From: Xylocopa sonorina
Taxonomy: Eukaryota > Arthropoda > Insecta > Hymenoptera > Apidae
Direction of reading: 5' to 3'
Assembly: GCF_050948175.1 (NCBI RefSeq)
Contig: NW_027490111.1
Span: forward strand, 496,001-560,000
DNA length: 64,000 nt
How positions within the stretch are numbered: position 1 is the stretch's first letter; each line of letters opens with the position of its first letter. The notes below the pieces were generated by a model. It saw only the letters and a program-made list of their open reading frames with translations, searched no databases and was not told the DNA's origin. This document shows positions 26,101-40,527 of this stretch, one piece after another. A program made the translations under genes and the position numbers.

Positions 26101-29100
26101 ATCGCGTTTTAAGAAACATAAGAACTCTATTGCAACGATACGTCGACATCTGCAAACGCTATTTCCTTGCAAAGAAGTGTCGCATTTACATTCATTTGAA
26201 GTGTAGACGAGGAATACATAACACTTCGCAAATCATATTATATCTTACCATGAAACATAGAAATGAGATGCGATATCGCGTTTTAAGAAGCATCAGAAAT
26301 CCATTGCTACGATACGTAGACATCTGCAAACGCTATTTCCTTGCAAGAAAGTGTCGCATTTACATTCATTTGAAGTGTAGACGAGGAATACATAACACTC
26401 CGCAAATCATATTATATCTTACCATGAAACATAGAAATGAGATGCGATATCGCGTTTTAAGAATCATAAGAACTCTATTGCAACGATACGTAGACATCTG
26501 CAAACGCTATTTCCTTGCAAGGAAGTGTCGCACTCACATTCATTTGAAGTGTAGACGAGGAATACATAACACTTCGCAATGAATATTATATCTTATCATG
26601 AAACATAGATATGAGATGCAATATCTCGTTTTATGAAGCATTTGAACTCTATTGCTTCGATACGTAGACATCTGCAAATGCTATTTCCTTGCAAGGAAGT
26701 GTCGCATTCACATTCATTTGAAGTGTAGACGAGGAATACATAACACTTCGCAAATCATATTATATCTTACCATGAAAAATTGAAATGAGATGCGATATCG
26801 AGTTTTAAGAATCATAAGAACTCTATTGTTACGATACGTAGACATCTGCAAACGCTATTTCCTTGCACGGAAGTGTCGCATTTACGTTCATTTGAATCGT
26901 AGACGAGGAATGCATAACACTTCGCAATGAATATTATATCTTATCATGAAACATAGATATGAGATGCAATATCTCGTTTTAAGAAGCATTTGAACTCTAT
27001 TGCTACGATACCTAGACATCTGCAGACGCTGTCTCCTAGCAAGGAAGTGTCGCATTTACATTCATTTGAAGTGTAGACGAGGAATACATGACACTTCGCA
27101 AATCATATTATATCTTACCATGAAACATAGAAATGAGATGCGATATCGCGTTTTAAGTATCATAAGAACTCCATTGCTACGATACGTAGACATCTGCAAT
27201 CGCTATTTCCTTGCAAGGAAGTGTCGCATTTACACTCATTTGAATCGTATACGAGGAATGCATAACACTTCGCAATGAATATTATATCTTATCATGAAAC
27301 ATAGATATGAGATGCAATATCTCGTTTTAAGTATCATAAGAACTCCATTGCTACGATACGTAGACATCTGCAATCGCTATTTCCTTGCAAGGAAGTGTCG
27401 CATTTACACTCATTTGAATCGTATACGAGGAATGCATAACACTTCGCAATGAATATTATGTCTTATCATGAAACATAGATATGAGATGCAATATCTCGTT
27501 TTATGAAGCACTTGAACTCTATTGCTTCGATACGTAGACATCTGCAAACGCTATTACCTTGGAAGGAAGTGTCGCATTTACATTCATTTGAATCGTAGAC
27601 GAGGAATGCATAACACTTCGCAATGAATATTATATCTTACCATGAAACATAGAAATGAGATGCGATATCGCGTTTTAAGAAGCATTTGAACTCTATTGCT
27701 TCGATACGTAGACATCTGCAAACGCTATTACCTTGAAAGGAAGTGTCGCATTTACATTCATTTGAATCGTAGACGAGGAATGCATAACACTTCGCAATGA
27801 ATATTATATCTTACCATGAAACATAGAAATGAGATGCGATATCGCGTTTTAAGATGCATTTGAACTACATTGCTTCGATACGTAGACATCTGCAAAGGCT
27901 ATTTCCTTGCAAGGAGGTGTCGCACTCACATTCATTTGAAGTGTAAACGAGGAATACATAACACTTCGCAAATCATATTATATCTTACCATGAAACATTG
28001 AAATGAGATGCGATATCGCTTTTTAAGAATCATAAGAACTCTATTGTTACGATACGTAGACATCTGCAAACGCTATTTCCTTGCAAGGAAGTGTCGCATT
28101 TACGTTCATTTGAATCGTAGACGAGGAATGCATAACACTTCGCAAATCATATTATATCTTACCATGAAACATTGAAATGAGATGCGATATCGAGTTTTAA
28201 GAATCATAAGAACTCTATTGTTACGATACGTAGACATCTGCAAACGCTATTTCCTTGCACGGAAGTGTCGCATTTACGTTCATTTGAATCGTAGACGAGG
28301 AATGCATAACACTTCGCAATGAATATTATATCATATCATGAAACATAGATATGAGATGCAATATCTCGTTTTATGAAGCATTTTAACTCTATTGCTTCGA
28401 TACGTAGACATCTGCAAACGCTATTTCCTTGGATGGAAGTGTCGCATTTACATTCATTTGAATCGTAGACGAGGAATGCATAACACTTCGCAATGAATAT
28501 TATATCTTATCATGAAACATAGATATGAGATGCAGTATCTCGTATTAAGAAGCATTTGAACTCTATTGCTTCGATACGTAGACATCTGCAAACGCTATTT
28601 CCTTGCAAGGAAGTGTCGCACTCACATTCATTTGAAGTGTAGACGAGGAATACATGACACTTCGCAAATCATATTATATCTTACCATGAAACATAGAAAT
28701 GAGATGCGATATCGCGTTTTAAGAAGCTTTTGAACTCTATTGCTTCGATACGTAGACATCTGCAAACGCTATATCCTTGCAAGGAAGTGTCGCATTTACA
28801 TTCATTCGAAGTGTAGACGAGGAATACATAACACTTCGCAAATCATATTATATCTTACCATGAAACATAGAAATGAGATGCGATATCAAGTTTTAAGAAT
28901 CATAAGAACCCTATTGCTACGATACGTAGACATCTGCAAACGCTATTTCCTTGCAATGAAGTGTCGCATTCACATTCATTTTAAGTGTAGACGAGGAATA
29001 CATAACACTTCGCAAATCATATTATATCCTACCATGAAACATAGAAATGAGATGCGATATCGCGTTTTAAGAAGCATTAGAACTCTATCGCTACGATACG

Positions 29101-32100
29101 TAAACAACTGCAAACGCTATTTCCCTGCAAGGAAGTGTCGCATTTACATTCATTTGAATCGTATACGAGGAATGCATAACACTTCGCAATGAATATTATA
29201 TCTTATCATGAAACATAGATATGAGATGCAAAATCTCGTTTTAAGAAGCATTTGACCTCTATTGCTACGATACCTAGACATCTGCAGACGCTGTCTCCTA
29301 GCAAGGAAGTGTCGCATTTACAGTCATTTGAAGTGTAGACGAGGAATACATGACATTCCCAAATCATATTATATCTTACCATGAAACATAGAAATGAGAT
29401 GCGATATCGCGTTTTAAGTATCATAAGAACTCCATTGCTACGACACGTAGACATCTGCAAACGCTATTTCCTTGCAAGGAAGTGTCGCATTTACACTCAT
29501 TTGAATCGTATACGAGGAATGCATAACACTTCGCAATGAATATTATATCTTATCATGAAACATAGATATGAGATGCAATATCTCGTTTTAAGAAGCATTT
29601 GAACTCTATTGCTACGATACCTAGACATCTGCAGACGCTATTTCCTGGCAAGGAAGTGTCGGATTTACATTCGTTTGAAGTGTAGACGAGGAATACATGA
29701 CACTTCGCAAATCATATTATATCTTACCATGAAACATAGAAATGAGACGCGATATCGCGTTTTAAGAAGCATTAGAAATCTATTGCTACGATACCTAGAC
29801 ATCTGCAGACGCTATTTCCTAGCAAGGAAGTGTCGCATTTACATTCATTTGAAGTGTAGACGAGCAATACATGACACGTCGCAAATCATATTATATCTTA
29901 CCATGAAACATAGAAACGAAATCCGATATCGCGTTTTAAGAAGCATTTGAACTCTATTGCTTCGATACGTTGACATCTGCAAACGCTATTTCCTTGCAAG
30001 GAAGTGTCGCACTCACATTCATTTGAAGTGTAGACGAGGAATACATAACACTTCGCAAATCATATTATATCTTACCATGAAACATTGAAATGAGATGCGA
30101 TATCGCCTTTTAAGAATCATAAGAACTCTATTGCAACGATACGTAGACATCTGCAAACGCTATTTCCTTGCAAGGAAGTGTCGCATTTACGTTCATTTGA
30201 ATCGTAGACGAGGAATGCATAACACTTCGCAATGAATATTATATCTTATCATGAAACATAGATATGAGATGCAATATCTCGTTTTATGAAGCATTTTAAC
30301 TCTATTGCTTCGATACGTAGACATCTGCAAACGCTATTTCCTTGGAAGGAAGTGTCGCATTTACATTCATTTGAATCGTAGACGAGGAATACATAACACT
30401 TCTCAAATCATATTATATCTTACCATGAAACACTGAAATGAGATGCGATATCGCTTTATAAGAATCATAAGAACTCTATTGTTACGATACGTAGACATCT
30501 GCAAACGCTATTTCCTTGCAAGGAAGTGTCGCATTTACGTTCATTTGAATCGTAGACGCGGAATGCATAACACTTTGCAATGAATATTATATCTTATCAT
30601 GAAACATAAATATGAGATGCAATATCTCGTTTTATGAAGCATTTGAACTCTATTGCTTCGATACGTAGACATCTGCAAACGCTATTTCCTTGGAAGGATG
30701 TGTCGCATTTACATTCATTTGAATCGTAGACGAGGAATGCATAACCCTTCGCAATGAATATTATATCTTATCATGAAACATAGATATGAGATGCAATATC
30801 TCGTATTAAGAAGCATTTGAACTCTATTGCTTCGATACGTAGACATCTGCAAACGCTATTTCCTTGCAAGGAAGTGTCGCACTCACATTCATTTGAAGTG
30901 TAGACGAGGAATACATAACACTTCGCAAATCATATTATATCTTACCATGAAACATTGAAATGAGATGCGATATCGCTTTATAAGAATCATAAGATCTCTA
31001 TTGTTACGATACGTAGACATCTGGAGACGCTATTTCCTTGCAAGGAAGTGTCGCATTTACATTCATATGAAGTGTAGACGAGGAATACATAACACTTCGC
31101 AAATCATATTATATCTTACCATGAAACATAGAAATGAGATGCTATATCGCGATTTAAGGAGCATTAGAACTCTATCGCTACGATACCTAGACATCTTCAG
31201 ACACTATTTCCTAGCAAGGAAGTGTCGCACTTACATTCATTTGAAGTGTAGACGAGGAATACATAACACTTCGCAAATCATATTATATCTTACCATGAAA
31301 CATTGAAATGAGATGCGATATCGAGTTTTAAGAATCATAAGAACTCTATTGTTACGATACGTAGACATCTGCAAACGCTATTTCCTTGCACGGAAGTGTC
31401 GCATTTACGTTCATTTGAATCGTAGGCGAGGAATGCATAACACTTCGCAATGAATATTATATCTTATCATGAAACATAGATATGAGATGCAATATCTCGT
31501 TTTAAGAAGCATTTGAACTCTATTGCTACGATACCTAGACATCTGCAGACGCTGTCTCCTAGCAAGGAAGTGTCGCATTTACATTCATTTGAAGTGTAGA
31601 CGAGGAATACATGACACTTCGCAAATCATATTATATCTTACCATGAAACATAGAAATGAGATGCGATATCGCGTTTTAAGTATCATAAGAACTCCATTGC
31701 TACGATACGTAGACATCTGCAATCGCTATTTCCTTGCAAGGAAGTGTCGCATTTACACTCATTTGAATCGTATACGAGGAATGCATAACACTTCGCAATG
31801 AATATTATATCTTATCATGAAACATAGATATGAGATGCAATATCTCGTTTTAAGTATCATAAGAACTCCATTGCTACGATACGTAGACATCTGCAATCGC
31901 TATTTCCTTGCAAGGAAGTGTCGCATTTACACTCATTTGAATCGTATACGAGGAATGCATAACACTTCGCAATGAATATTATGTCTTATCATGAAACATA
32001 GATATGAGATGCAATATCTCGTTTTATGAAGCACTTGAACTCTATTGCTTCGATACGTAGACATCTGCAAACGCTATTACCTTGGAAGGAAGTGTCGCAT

Positions 32101-32380
32101 TTACATTCATTTGAATCGTAGACGAGGAATGCATAACACTTCGCAATGAATATTATATCTTACCATGAAACATAGAAATGAGATGCGATATCGCGTTTTA
32201 AGAAGCATTTGAACTCTATTGCTTCGATACGTAGACATCTGCAAACGCTATTACCTTGGAAGGAAGTGTCGCATTTACATTCATTTGAATCGTAGACGAG
32301 GAATGCATAACACTTCGCAATGAATATTATATCTTACCATGAAACATAGAAATGAGATGCAATATCGCGTTCTAAGCAGC
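23180..32380 (+). repeat. Two tandem copies of a 4.3-4.7-kb block (24-28 monomers)
   Basis: About 23180-27850 and 28051-32370 are near-identical blocks. Offsets step from 4871 bp (23869 to 28740, 24738 to 29609) to 5219 bp (25746 to 30965) and then 4523 bp (27000 to 31523). All are one base below a multiple of 174 (28, 30 and 26 monomers). The second copy therefore gained two whole monomers near 30.2-30.5 kb and lacks four that lie near 26.1-26.8 kb in the first. Shared rarities include the ACATTCCCAAATC variant (24482 and 29353) and AAACAACTGC (24231 and 29102). Confidence 0.85.
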
Positions 32381-35300
32381 ATCAGAAATCCATTGCTACG
32401 ATACCTAGACATCTGCAGACGCTATTTCCTAGCAAGGTAGTGTCGCATTTACATTCATTTGAAGTGTAGACGAGGAATACATGACACTTCGCAAATCATA
32501 TTATATCTTACCATGAAACAGCGAAATGAGATGCGATATCGCGTTTTAAGAAGCATTAGAAATCTATTGCTACGATACGTAGACATCTGCAAACGCTATT
32601 TCCTTGCAAGGAAGTGTCGCATTTACATTCATTTGAAGTGTAGACGAGGAATACATGACACTTCGCAAATCATATTATATCTTACCATGAAACATAGAAA
32701 TGAGATGCAATATCGCGTTCTAAGCAGCATCAGAAATCCATTGCTACGATACCTAGACATCTGCAGACGCTATTTCCTAGCAAGGTAGTGTCGCATTTAC
32801 ATTCATTTGAAGTGTAGACGAGGAATACATGACACTTCGCAAATCATATTATATCTTACCATGAAACATAGAAATGAGATGCGATATCGCGTTTTAAGAA
32901 GCATTAGAAATCTTTTGCTACGATACGTAGACATCTGCAAACGCCATTTCCTAGCGAGGAAGTGTCACATTTTTACATTCGTTTGAAGTGTAGACGAGGA
33001 ATACATAACACTTCGCAAATCATGTTATATCTTACCATGATACATAGAAATGAGATGCGATATCGCGTTTTAAGTATCATAAGAACTCCATTGCTACGAT
33101 ACGTAGACATCTGCAAACGCTATTTCCTTGCAAGGAAGTGTCGCATTTACACTCATTTGAATCGTATACGAGGAATGCATAACACTTCGCAATGAATATT
33201 ATATCTTATCATGAAACATAGATATGAGATGCAATATCTCGTTTTAAGAAGCATTTGAACTCTATTGCTACGATACCTAGACAACTGCAGACGCTATTTC
33301 CTGGCAAGGAAGTGTCGCATTTACATTCATTTGAAGTGTAGACGAGGAGTACATGACACTTCGCAAATCATGTTACATCTTACCATGAAACATAGAAATG
33401 AGATGCGATATCGCGTTTTAAGACGCATTAGAACTCTATTGCTACGATACCTAGACATTTGCAAACGCTATTTCCATTCAAGGAAGTGTCGCATTTACAT
33501 TCATTTGAATCGTATACGAGGAATGCATAACACTTCGCAATGAATATTATATCTTATCATGAAACATAGATATGAGATGCAATATCTCGTTTTAAGAAGC
33601 ATTTGAACTCTATTGCTACAATACCTAGACATCTGCAGACGCTATTTCCTGGCAAGGAAGTGTCGCATTTACATTCATTTGAAGTGTAGACGAGGAATAC
33701 ATGACACTTCGCAAATCATATTATATCTTACCATGAAACATAGAAATGAGATGCGATATCGCGTTCTAAGAAGCATTAGAAATCTATTGCTACGATACCT
33801 AGACATCTGCAGACGCTATTTGCTAGCAAGGAAGTGTCGCATTTACATTCATTTGAAGTGTAGACGAGGAATACGTGACACGTCGCAAATCATATTATAT
33901 CTTACCATGAAGCATAGAAACGAAATGCGATATCGCGTTTTAAGAAGCATCAGAACTCTATTGCTACGATAGGTAGACATCTGCAAACGCTATTTCCTTG
34001 CAAGGAAGTGTCGCCTTTACATTCATATGAAGTGTAGACGAGGAATACATAGCACTTCGCAAATCATATTATATCTTACCATGAAACATAGAAATGAGAT
34101 GCGATATCGCGTTTTAAGAATCATTAGAACTCTATCGCTACGATACCTAGACATCTGCAGACGCTATTTCCTGGCAAGGAAGTGTCGCATTTACATTCAT
34201 TTGAAGTGTAGACGAGGAATACATGACACGTCGCAAATCATATTATATCTTACCATGAAACATAGAAACGAAATGCGATATCGCGTTTTAAGAAGCATCA
34301 GAACTCTATTGCTACGATAGGTAGACATCTGCAAACGCTATTTCCTTGCAAGGAAGTGTCGCCTTTACATTCATATGAAGTGTAGACGAGGAATACATAA
34401 CACTTCGCAAATCATATTATATCTTACCATGAAACATAGAAATGAGATGCGATATCGCGTTTTAAGAAGCATTAGAACTCTATCGGTACGATACCTAGAC
34501 ATCTGCAGACGCTATTTCCTGGCAAGGAACTGTCGCATTTACATTCATTTGAATCGTAGACGAGGAATGCATAACACTTTGCAATGAATATTATATCTTA
34601 TCATGAAACATAGATATGGGATGCAATATCTCGTTTTAAAAAGCATTTGAACTCTATTGCTACGATACCTAGACATCTGCAGACGCTATTTCCTGGCAAG
34701 GAAGTGTCGCATTTACATTCACTTGAAGTGTAGACGAGGAATACATGACACTTCGCAAATCATATTATATCTTACCATGAAACATTGAAATGAGATGCGA
34801 TATCGCGTTTTAAGAAGCATTAGAAATCTATTGCTACGATACCTAGACATCCGCAGACGCTATTTCCTAGCAAGGAAGTGTCGCATTTACATTCATTTGA
34901 AGTGTAGACGAGGAATACATGACACGTCGCAAATCATATTATATCTTACCATGAAACATAGAAATGAGATGCCATATCGCGTTTTAAGAATCATAAGATC
35001 ACTATTGCTACGATACGTAGACATCTGCAAACGCTATTTCCTTGCAAGGAAGTGTCGCATTTACATTCATTTGAATCGTAGACGAGGAATGCATAACACT
35101 TAGCAATGAATATTATATCTTATCATGAAACATAGATATGAGATGCAATATCTCGTTTTAAGAAGCATTTGAACTCTATTGCTTCTATACGTAGACATCT
35201 GCAAACGCTATTTCCTTGCAAGAAAGTGTCGCATTTACATTCATTTGAAGCGTAGACGAGGAATACATGACACTTCGCAAATCATATTATATCTTTCCAT

Positions 35301-35631
35301 GCAACATAGAAATGAGATGCGATATCGCGTTTTAAGAAGCATTAGAAATCTATTGCTACGATACGTAGACATCTGCAGACGGTATTTCCTTGGAAGGAAG
35401 TGTCGCATTTACATTCATTTGAAGTGTAGACGAGGAATACATGACACTTCGCAAATCATATTATATCTTACCATGAAACATAGAAATGAGATGCGATATC
35501 GCGTTTTAAGTATCATAAGAACTCCATTGCTACGATACGTAGACATCTGCAAACGCTATATCCTTGCAAGGAAGTGTCGCATTTACACTCATTTGAATCG
35601 TATACGAGGAATGCATAACACTTCCCAATGA

Positions 35632-35731
35632 NNNNNNNNNNNNNNNNNNNNNNNNNNNNNNNNNNNNNNNNNNNNNNNNNNNNNNNNNNNNNNNNNNNNN
35701 NNNNNNNNNNNNNNNNNNNNNNNNNNNNNNN
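35632..35731. other. Assembly gap (100 N)
   Basis: Exactly 100 unknown bases, a length conventionally used for gaps of unknown size. The satellite is in plus orientation before it (ending CTTCCCAATGA) and in minus orientation after it (starting TCTTAAAACGCG). True gap size and the order and orientation of the flanks are not established by the sequence. Confidence 0.98.
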
Positions 35732-38700
35732 TCTTAAAACGCGATATCGCATCTCATCTCTATATTTCATGGCAAGATATAATATGATTTGCGAAGTGTT
35801 ATGTATTCCTCGTCTACACTTCAAATGAATGTAAATGCGGCACTTCCTTGCAAGGAAATAGCGTTTGCAGATGTCTACGTATCGAAGCAATAGAGTTCAA
35901 ATGCCTCTTAAAACGAGATATTGCATCTCATTTCTATGTTTCATGGTAAGATATATTATGATTTGCGAAGTGTCATGTATTCCTCGTCTACACTCCAAAT
36001 GAATGTAAATGCGACACTTCCTTGCAAGGAAATAGCGTTTGCAGATGTCTACGTACCGTAGCAACAGAGTTCTTATGATTCTTAAAACGCGATATCGCAT
36101 CTCATTTCTATGTTTCATGGTAAGATATAATATGATTTGCGAAGTATCATGTATTCCTCGTCTACACTTCAAATGAATGTGAATGCGAAACTTCCTCGCT
36201 AAGAAATAGCGTTTGCAGATGTCTACGTATCGTAGCAATAGATTTCTAATGCTTCTTAAAACGCTATATCGCATCTCATTTCAATGTTTCATGGTAAGAT
36301 ATAGTATGATTTGCGAAGTGTTATGTATTCCTCGTCTACACTTCAAATGAATGTGAATGCGACACTTCCTCGCTAGGAAATAGCGTTTGCAGATGTCTAC
36401 GTATCGTAGCAATAGATTTCCAATGCTTCTTAAAACGCGATATCGCATCAAATTTCTATGTTTCATGGTAAGATATAATATGATTTGCGAAGTGTTATGT
36501 ATTCCACGTCTACACTTCAAATGAATGTAAATGCGACACTTCCTTGCAAGGAAATAGCGTTTGCAAATGTCTACCTATCGTAGCAATAGTGTTCTAATGC
36601 TTCTTAAAACGCGATATCGCATCTCATTTCTATGTTTCATGGTAAGATATAATATGATTTGCGAAGTGTTATGTATTCCTCGTCTACGATTCAAATGAAT
36701 GTAAATGCGACACTTCCTTGCAAGGAAATAGCGTTTGCAGATGTCTACGTATCGTAGCAATAGAGTTCTAATGCTTCTTAAAACGCTATATCGCATCTCA
36801 TTTCAATGTTTCATGGTAAGATATAATATGATTTGCGAAGTGTTATGTATTCCTCGTCTACACTTCAAATGAATGTGAATGCGACACTTCCTCGCTAGGA
36901 AATAGCGTTTGCAGATGTCTACGTATCGTAGCAATAGATTTCTAATGCTTCTTAAAACGCGATATCGCATCTCATTTCTATGTTTCATGGTAAGATATAA
37001 TATGATTTGCGAAGTGTCATGTATTCCTCGTCTACACTTCAAATGAATGTAAATGCCACACTTCCCTGCTTGGAAATAGCGTCTGCAGATGTCCAGGTAT
37101 CGTAGCAATAGAGTTCTAATGCTTCTTAAAACGCGATATCGCATCTCATTTCTATGTTTCATGGTAAGATATAATATGATTTGCGAAGTGTTATGTATTC
37201 CTCGTCTTCACTTCAAATGAATGTAAATGCGACACTTCCCTGCAAGGAAATAGCGTTTGCAGATGTCTACGTATCGTAGCAATAGAGTTCTTATGATTTT
37301 TAAAACGCGATATCGCATCTCATTTCTATGTTTCATGGTAAGATATAATATGATTTGCGAAGTGTCATGTATTCCTCGTCTACACTTCAAATGAATGTAA
37401 ATGCGACACTTCCTTACAAGGAAAGAGCGTTTGCAAGCGTCTATCTACCGTAGCAATAGAGTTCTAATGCTTCTTAAAACGCGATATCGCATCTCATTTC
37501 TATATTTCATGGTATGATATAATATGATTTGCGAAGTGTTATGTATTCCTCGTCTACACTTCAAATGAATGTAAATGAGATACATCCTTGCAAGGAAATG
37601 TCGTTTGCAGATGTCTACGTATCGTAGCAATAGTGTTCTTACGATTCTTAAAACGCGATATCGCATCTCATTTCTATGTTTCATGGTAAGATATAATATG
37701 AATTGCGAAGTGTCATGTATACCTCGTCTACACTTCAAATGAATGTGAATGCGACACTTACTTGCAAGGAAATAGCGTTTGCAGATGTCTACGTATCGTA
37801 GCAATAGAGTTCTTATGATTCTTAAAACGCGATATCGCATCTCATTTCTATGTTTCATGGTAAGATATAATATGATTTGCGATGTGTTATGTATTCCTCG
37901 TCTACACTTCAAATGAAAGTAAATGCGACACTTCCTTGCAAGGAAATAGCGTTTGCAAATGTCTACCTATCGTAGCAATAGTGTTCTAATGCTTCTTAAA
38001 ACGCGATACCGCATCTCAGTTCTATGTTTCATGGTAAGATATAATATGATTTGCGAAGTTTTATGTTTTCCTCGTCTACACTTCAAATGAATGTAAATGC
38101 GACACTTCCTTGTAAGGAAATAGCGTTTGCAGATGTCTACCTATCGAAGCAATAGAGTTCTAATGCCTCTTGAAACGCGATATCGCATCTCATTTCTATG
38201 TTTCATGGTAAGATATAATATGATTTGCGAAGTGTCATGTATTCCTCGTCTACACTTCAAATGAATGTAAATGCGACGCTTCCTTGCAAGGAAATAGCGT
38301 TTGCAGATGTCTACGTATCGAAGCAATAGAGTTCAAATGCTTCTTAAAACGAGATATTGCATCTCATATCTATGCTTCATGATAAGATATAATATTCATT
38401 GCGAAGTGTTATGCATTCCTCGTCTACGATTCAAATGAATGTAAATGCGACACTTCCTCGCTAGGAAATAGCGTTTGCAGATGTCTGCGTATCGTAGCAA
38501 TAGAGTTCTTATGATTCTTAAAACGCGATATCGCATCTCACTTCTATGTTGCATGGTAAGATATAAAATGATTTGCGAAGTGTTATGGATTCCTCGTCTA
38601 CACTGCAAATGAATGTGAATGCGAAACTTCCTCGCTAGGAAATAGCGTTTGCAGATGTCTACGTATCGTAGCAATAGATTTCTAATGCTTCTTAAAACGC

Positions 38701-40527
38701 GATATCGCATCTCATTTCTATGTTTCATGGTAAGATATAATATGATTTGCGAAGTGTCATGTATTCCTCGTCTACACTTCAAATGAATGAAAGTGCCATA
38801 CTTTTTCGCTAGGAAATAGCGTTTGCAGATGTCTACGTATCGTAGCAATAGATTTCCAATGCTTCTTAAAACGCGATATCGCATCTCATTTCTATGTTTC
38901 ATGGTAAGATATAATATGATTTGCGAAGTGTTATGGATTCCTCGTCTACACTGCAAATGAATGTGAATGCGACTCTTCCTCGCTAGGAAATAGCGTTTGC
39001 AGGTGTCTACGTATCGTAGCAATAGATTTCCAATGCCTCTTAAAACGCTATATCGCATCTCATTTCTATGTTTCATCGTAAGATATAATATGATTTGCGA
39101 AGTGTGTCATGTATTCCTCGTCTACACTTCAAATGAATGTAAATGTCACACTTCCCTGCTTGGAAATAGCGTCTGCAGATGTCCAGGTATCGTAGCAATA
39201 GAGTTCTAATGCTTCTTAAAACGCGATATCGCATCTCATTTCTATGTTTCATGGTAAGATATAATATGATTTGCGAAGTGTTATGTATTCCTCGTCTACA
39301 CTTGAAAAGAATGTAAATGCGACACTTCCTTGCAAGGAAATAGCGTTTGCAGATGTCTACGTATCGTAGCAATATAGTTCTTATGATTTTTAAAACGCGA
39401 TATCGCATCTCATTTCTATGTTTCATGGTAAGATATAATATGATTTGCGAAGTGTCATGTATTCCTCGTCTACACTTCAAATGAATGTAAATGCGACACT
39501 TCCTTACAAGGAAAGAGCGTTTGCAAGCGTCTATCTACCGCAGCAATAGAGTTCTAATGCTTCTTAAAACGCGATATCGCATCTCATTTCTATATTTCAT
39601 GGTATGATATAATATGATTTGCGAAGTGTTATGTATTCCTCGTCTACCCTTCAAATGAATGTAAATGAGACACTTCCTTGCAAGGAAATATCGTTTGCAG
39701 ATGTCTACGTATCGTAGCAATAGTGTTCTTATGATTCTTAAAACGCGATATCGCATCTCATTTCTATGTTTCATGGTAAGATATAATATGATTTGCGAAG
39801 TGTTTTGTATTCCTCGTCTACACTTCAAATGAATGTAAATGCGACACTTCCTTGCAAGGAAATAGCGTTTGCAAATGTCTACCTATCGTAGCAATAGTGA
39901 TCTAATGCTTCTTAAAACGCGATACCGCATCTCAGTTCTATGTTTCATGGTAAGATATAATATGATTTGCGAGGTGTTACGTTTTCCTCGTCTACACTTC
40001 AAATGAATGTAAATGCGACACTTCCTTGTAAGGAAATAGCGTTTGCAGATGTCTACCTATCGTAGCAATAGAGTTCTAATGCTTCTTAAAACGCGATATC
40101 GCATCTCATTTCTATGTTTCATGGTAAGGTATAATATGATTTGCGAAGTGTCATGTATTCCTCGTCTACACTTCAAATGAATGTAAATGCGACACTTCCT
40201 TGCTAGGAAATAGCGTCTGCAGATGTCTACGTTTCGTAGCAATAGATTTCTAATGCTTCTTAAAACGCGATATCGCATCTCATTTCTATGTTTCATGGTA
40301 AGATATAATATGAATTGCGAAGTGTCATGTATACCTCGTCTACACTTCAAATGAATGTGAATGCGACACTTACTTGCAAGGAAATAGCGTTTGCAGATGT
40401 CTACGTATCGTAGCAATAGAGTTCTTATGATTCTTAAAACGCGATATCGCATCTCATTTCTATGTTTCATGGTAAGATATAATATGATTTCCGAAGTGTT
40501 ATGTATTCCTCGTCTACACTTCAAATG
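35732..40527 (-). repeat. 4.8-kb segment duplicated at 45130-49923 (first copy)
   Basis: Sequence from the gap edge onward matches 45130 onward at offset 9398 bp. The offset becomes 9396 bp (54 monomers exactly) after a 2-bp GT insertion near 39104 in this copy. Shared variants include CATCTCTATATTTCATGGCAAG and the AATGTCGTTTGC monomer. Similarity to that block breaks near 40527-40590. Because the copy starts at the gap edge, its true left limit is unknown. Confidence 0.88.

Larger units (their letters stand above)
10873..35631 (+). repeat. 174-bp satellite array, left arm, part 2
   Basis: About 142 monomers in the same orientation as 1-9326. Types A and B occur in similar numbers and often alternate. 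Recombinants are clear, for example near 12495-12545 (B start, A-like GCGATATC, B end) and near 23240-23300 (B up to GGAATGCATAACACTTCGC, then A). Small indels are frequent: a 1-bp loss giving CATTGGACTC near 13249, a deletion in TTTCGTCGAAGG near 13990 and 18670, and an expanded run of T (CACATTTTTACATT) near 32967. Several multi-monomer duplications are listed separately. The array runs to the N gap. No gene is supported; reading frames, including the 278-codon frame at 25746-26582, are stretches of stop-free A monomers. Confidence 0.97.

Noticed and set aside
35513..35890. Reading frames that cross the N gap
   Set aside because: They depend on 100 unknown bases and join satellite in opposite orientations; they are not real frames.
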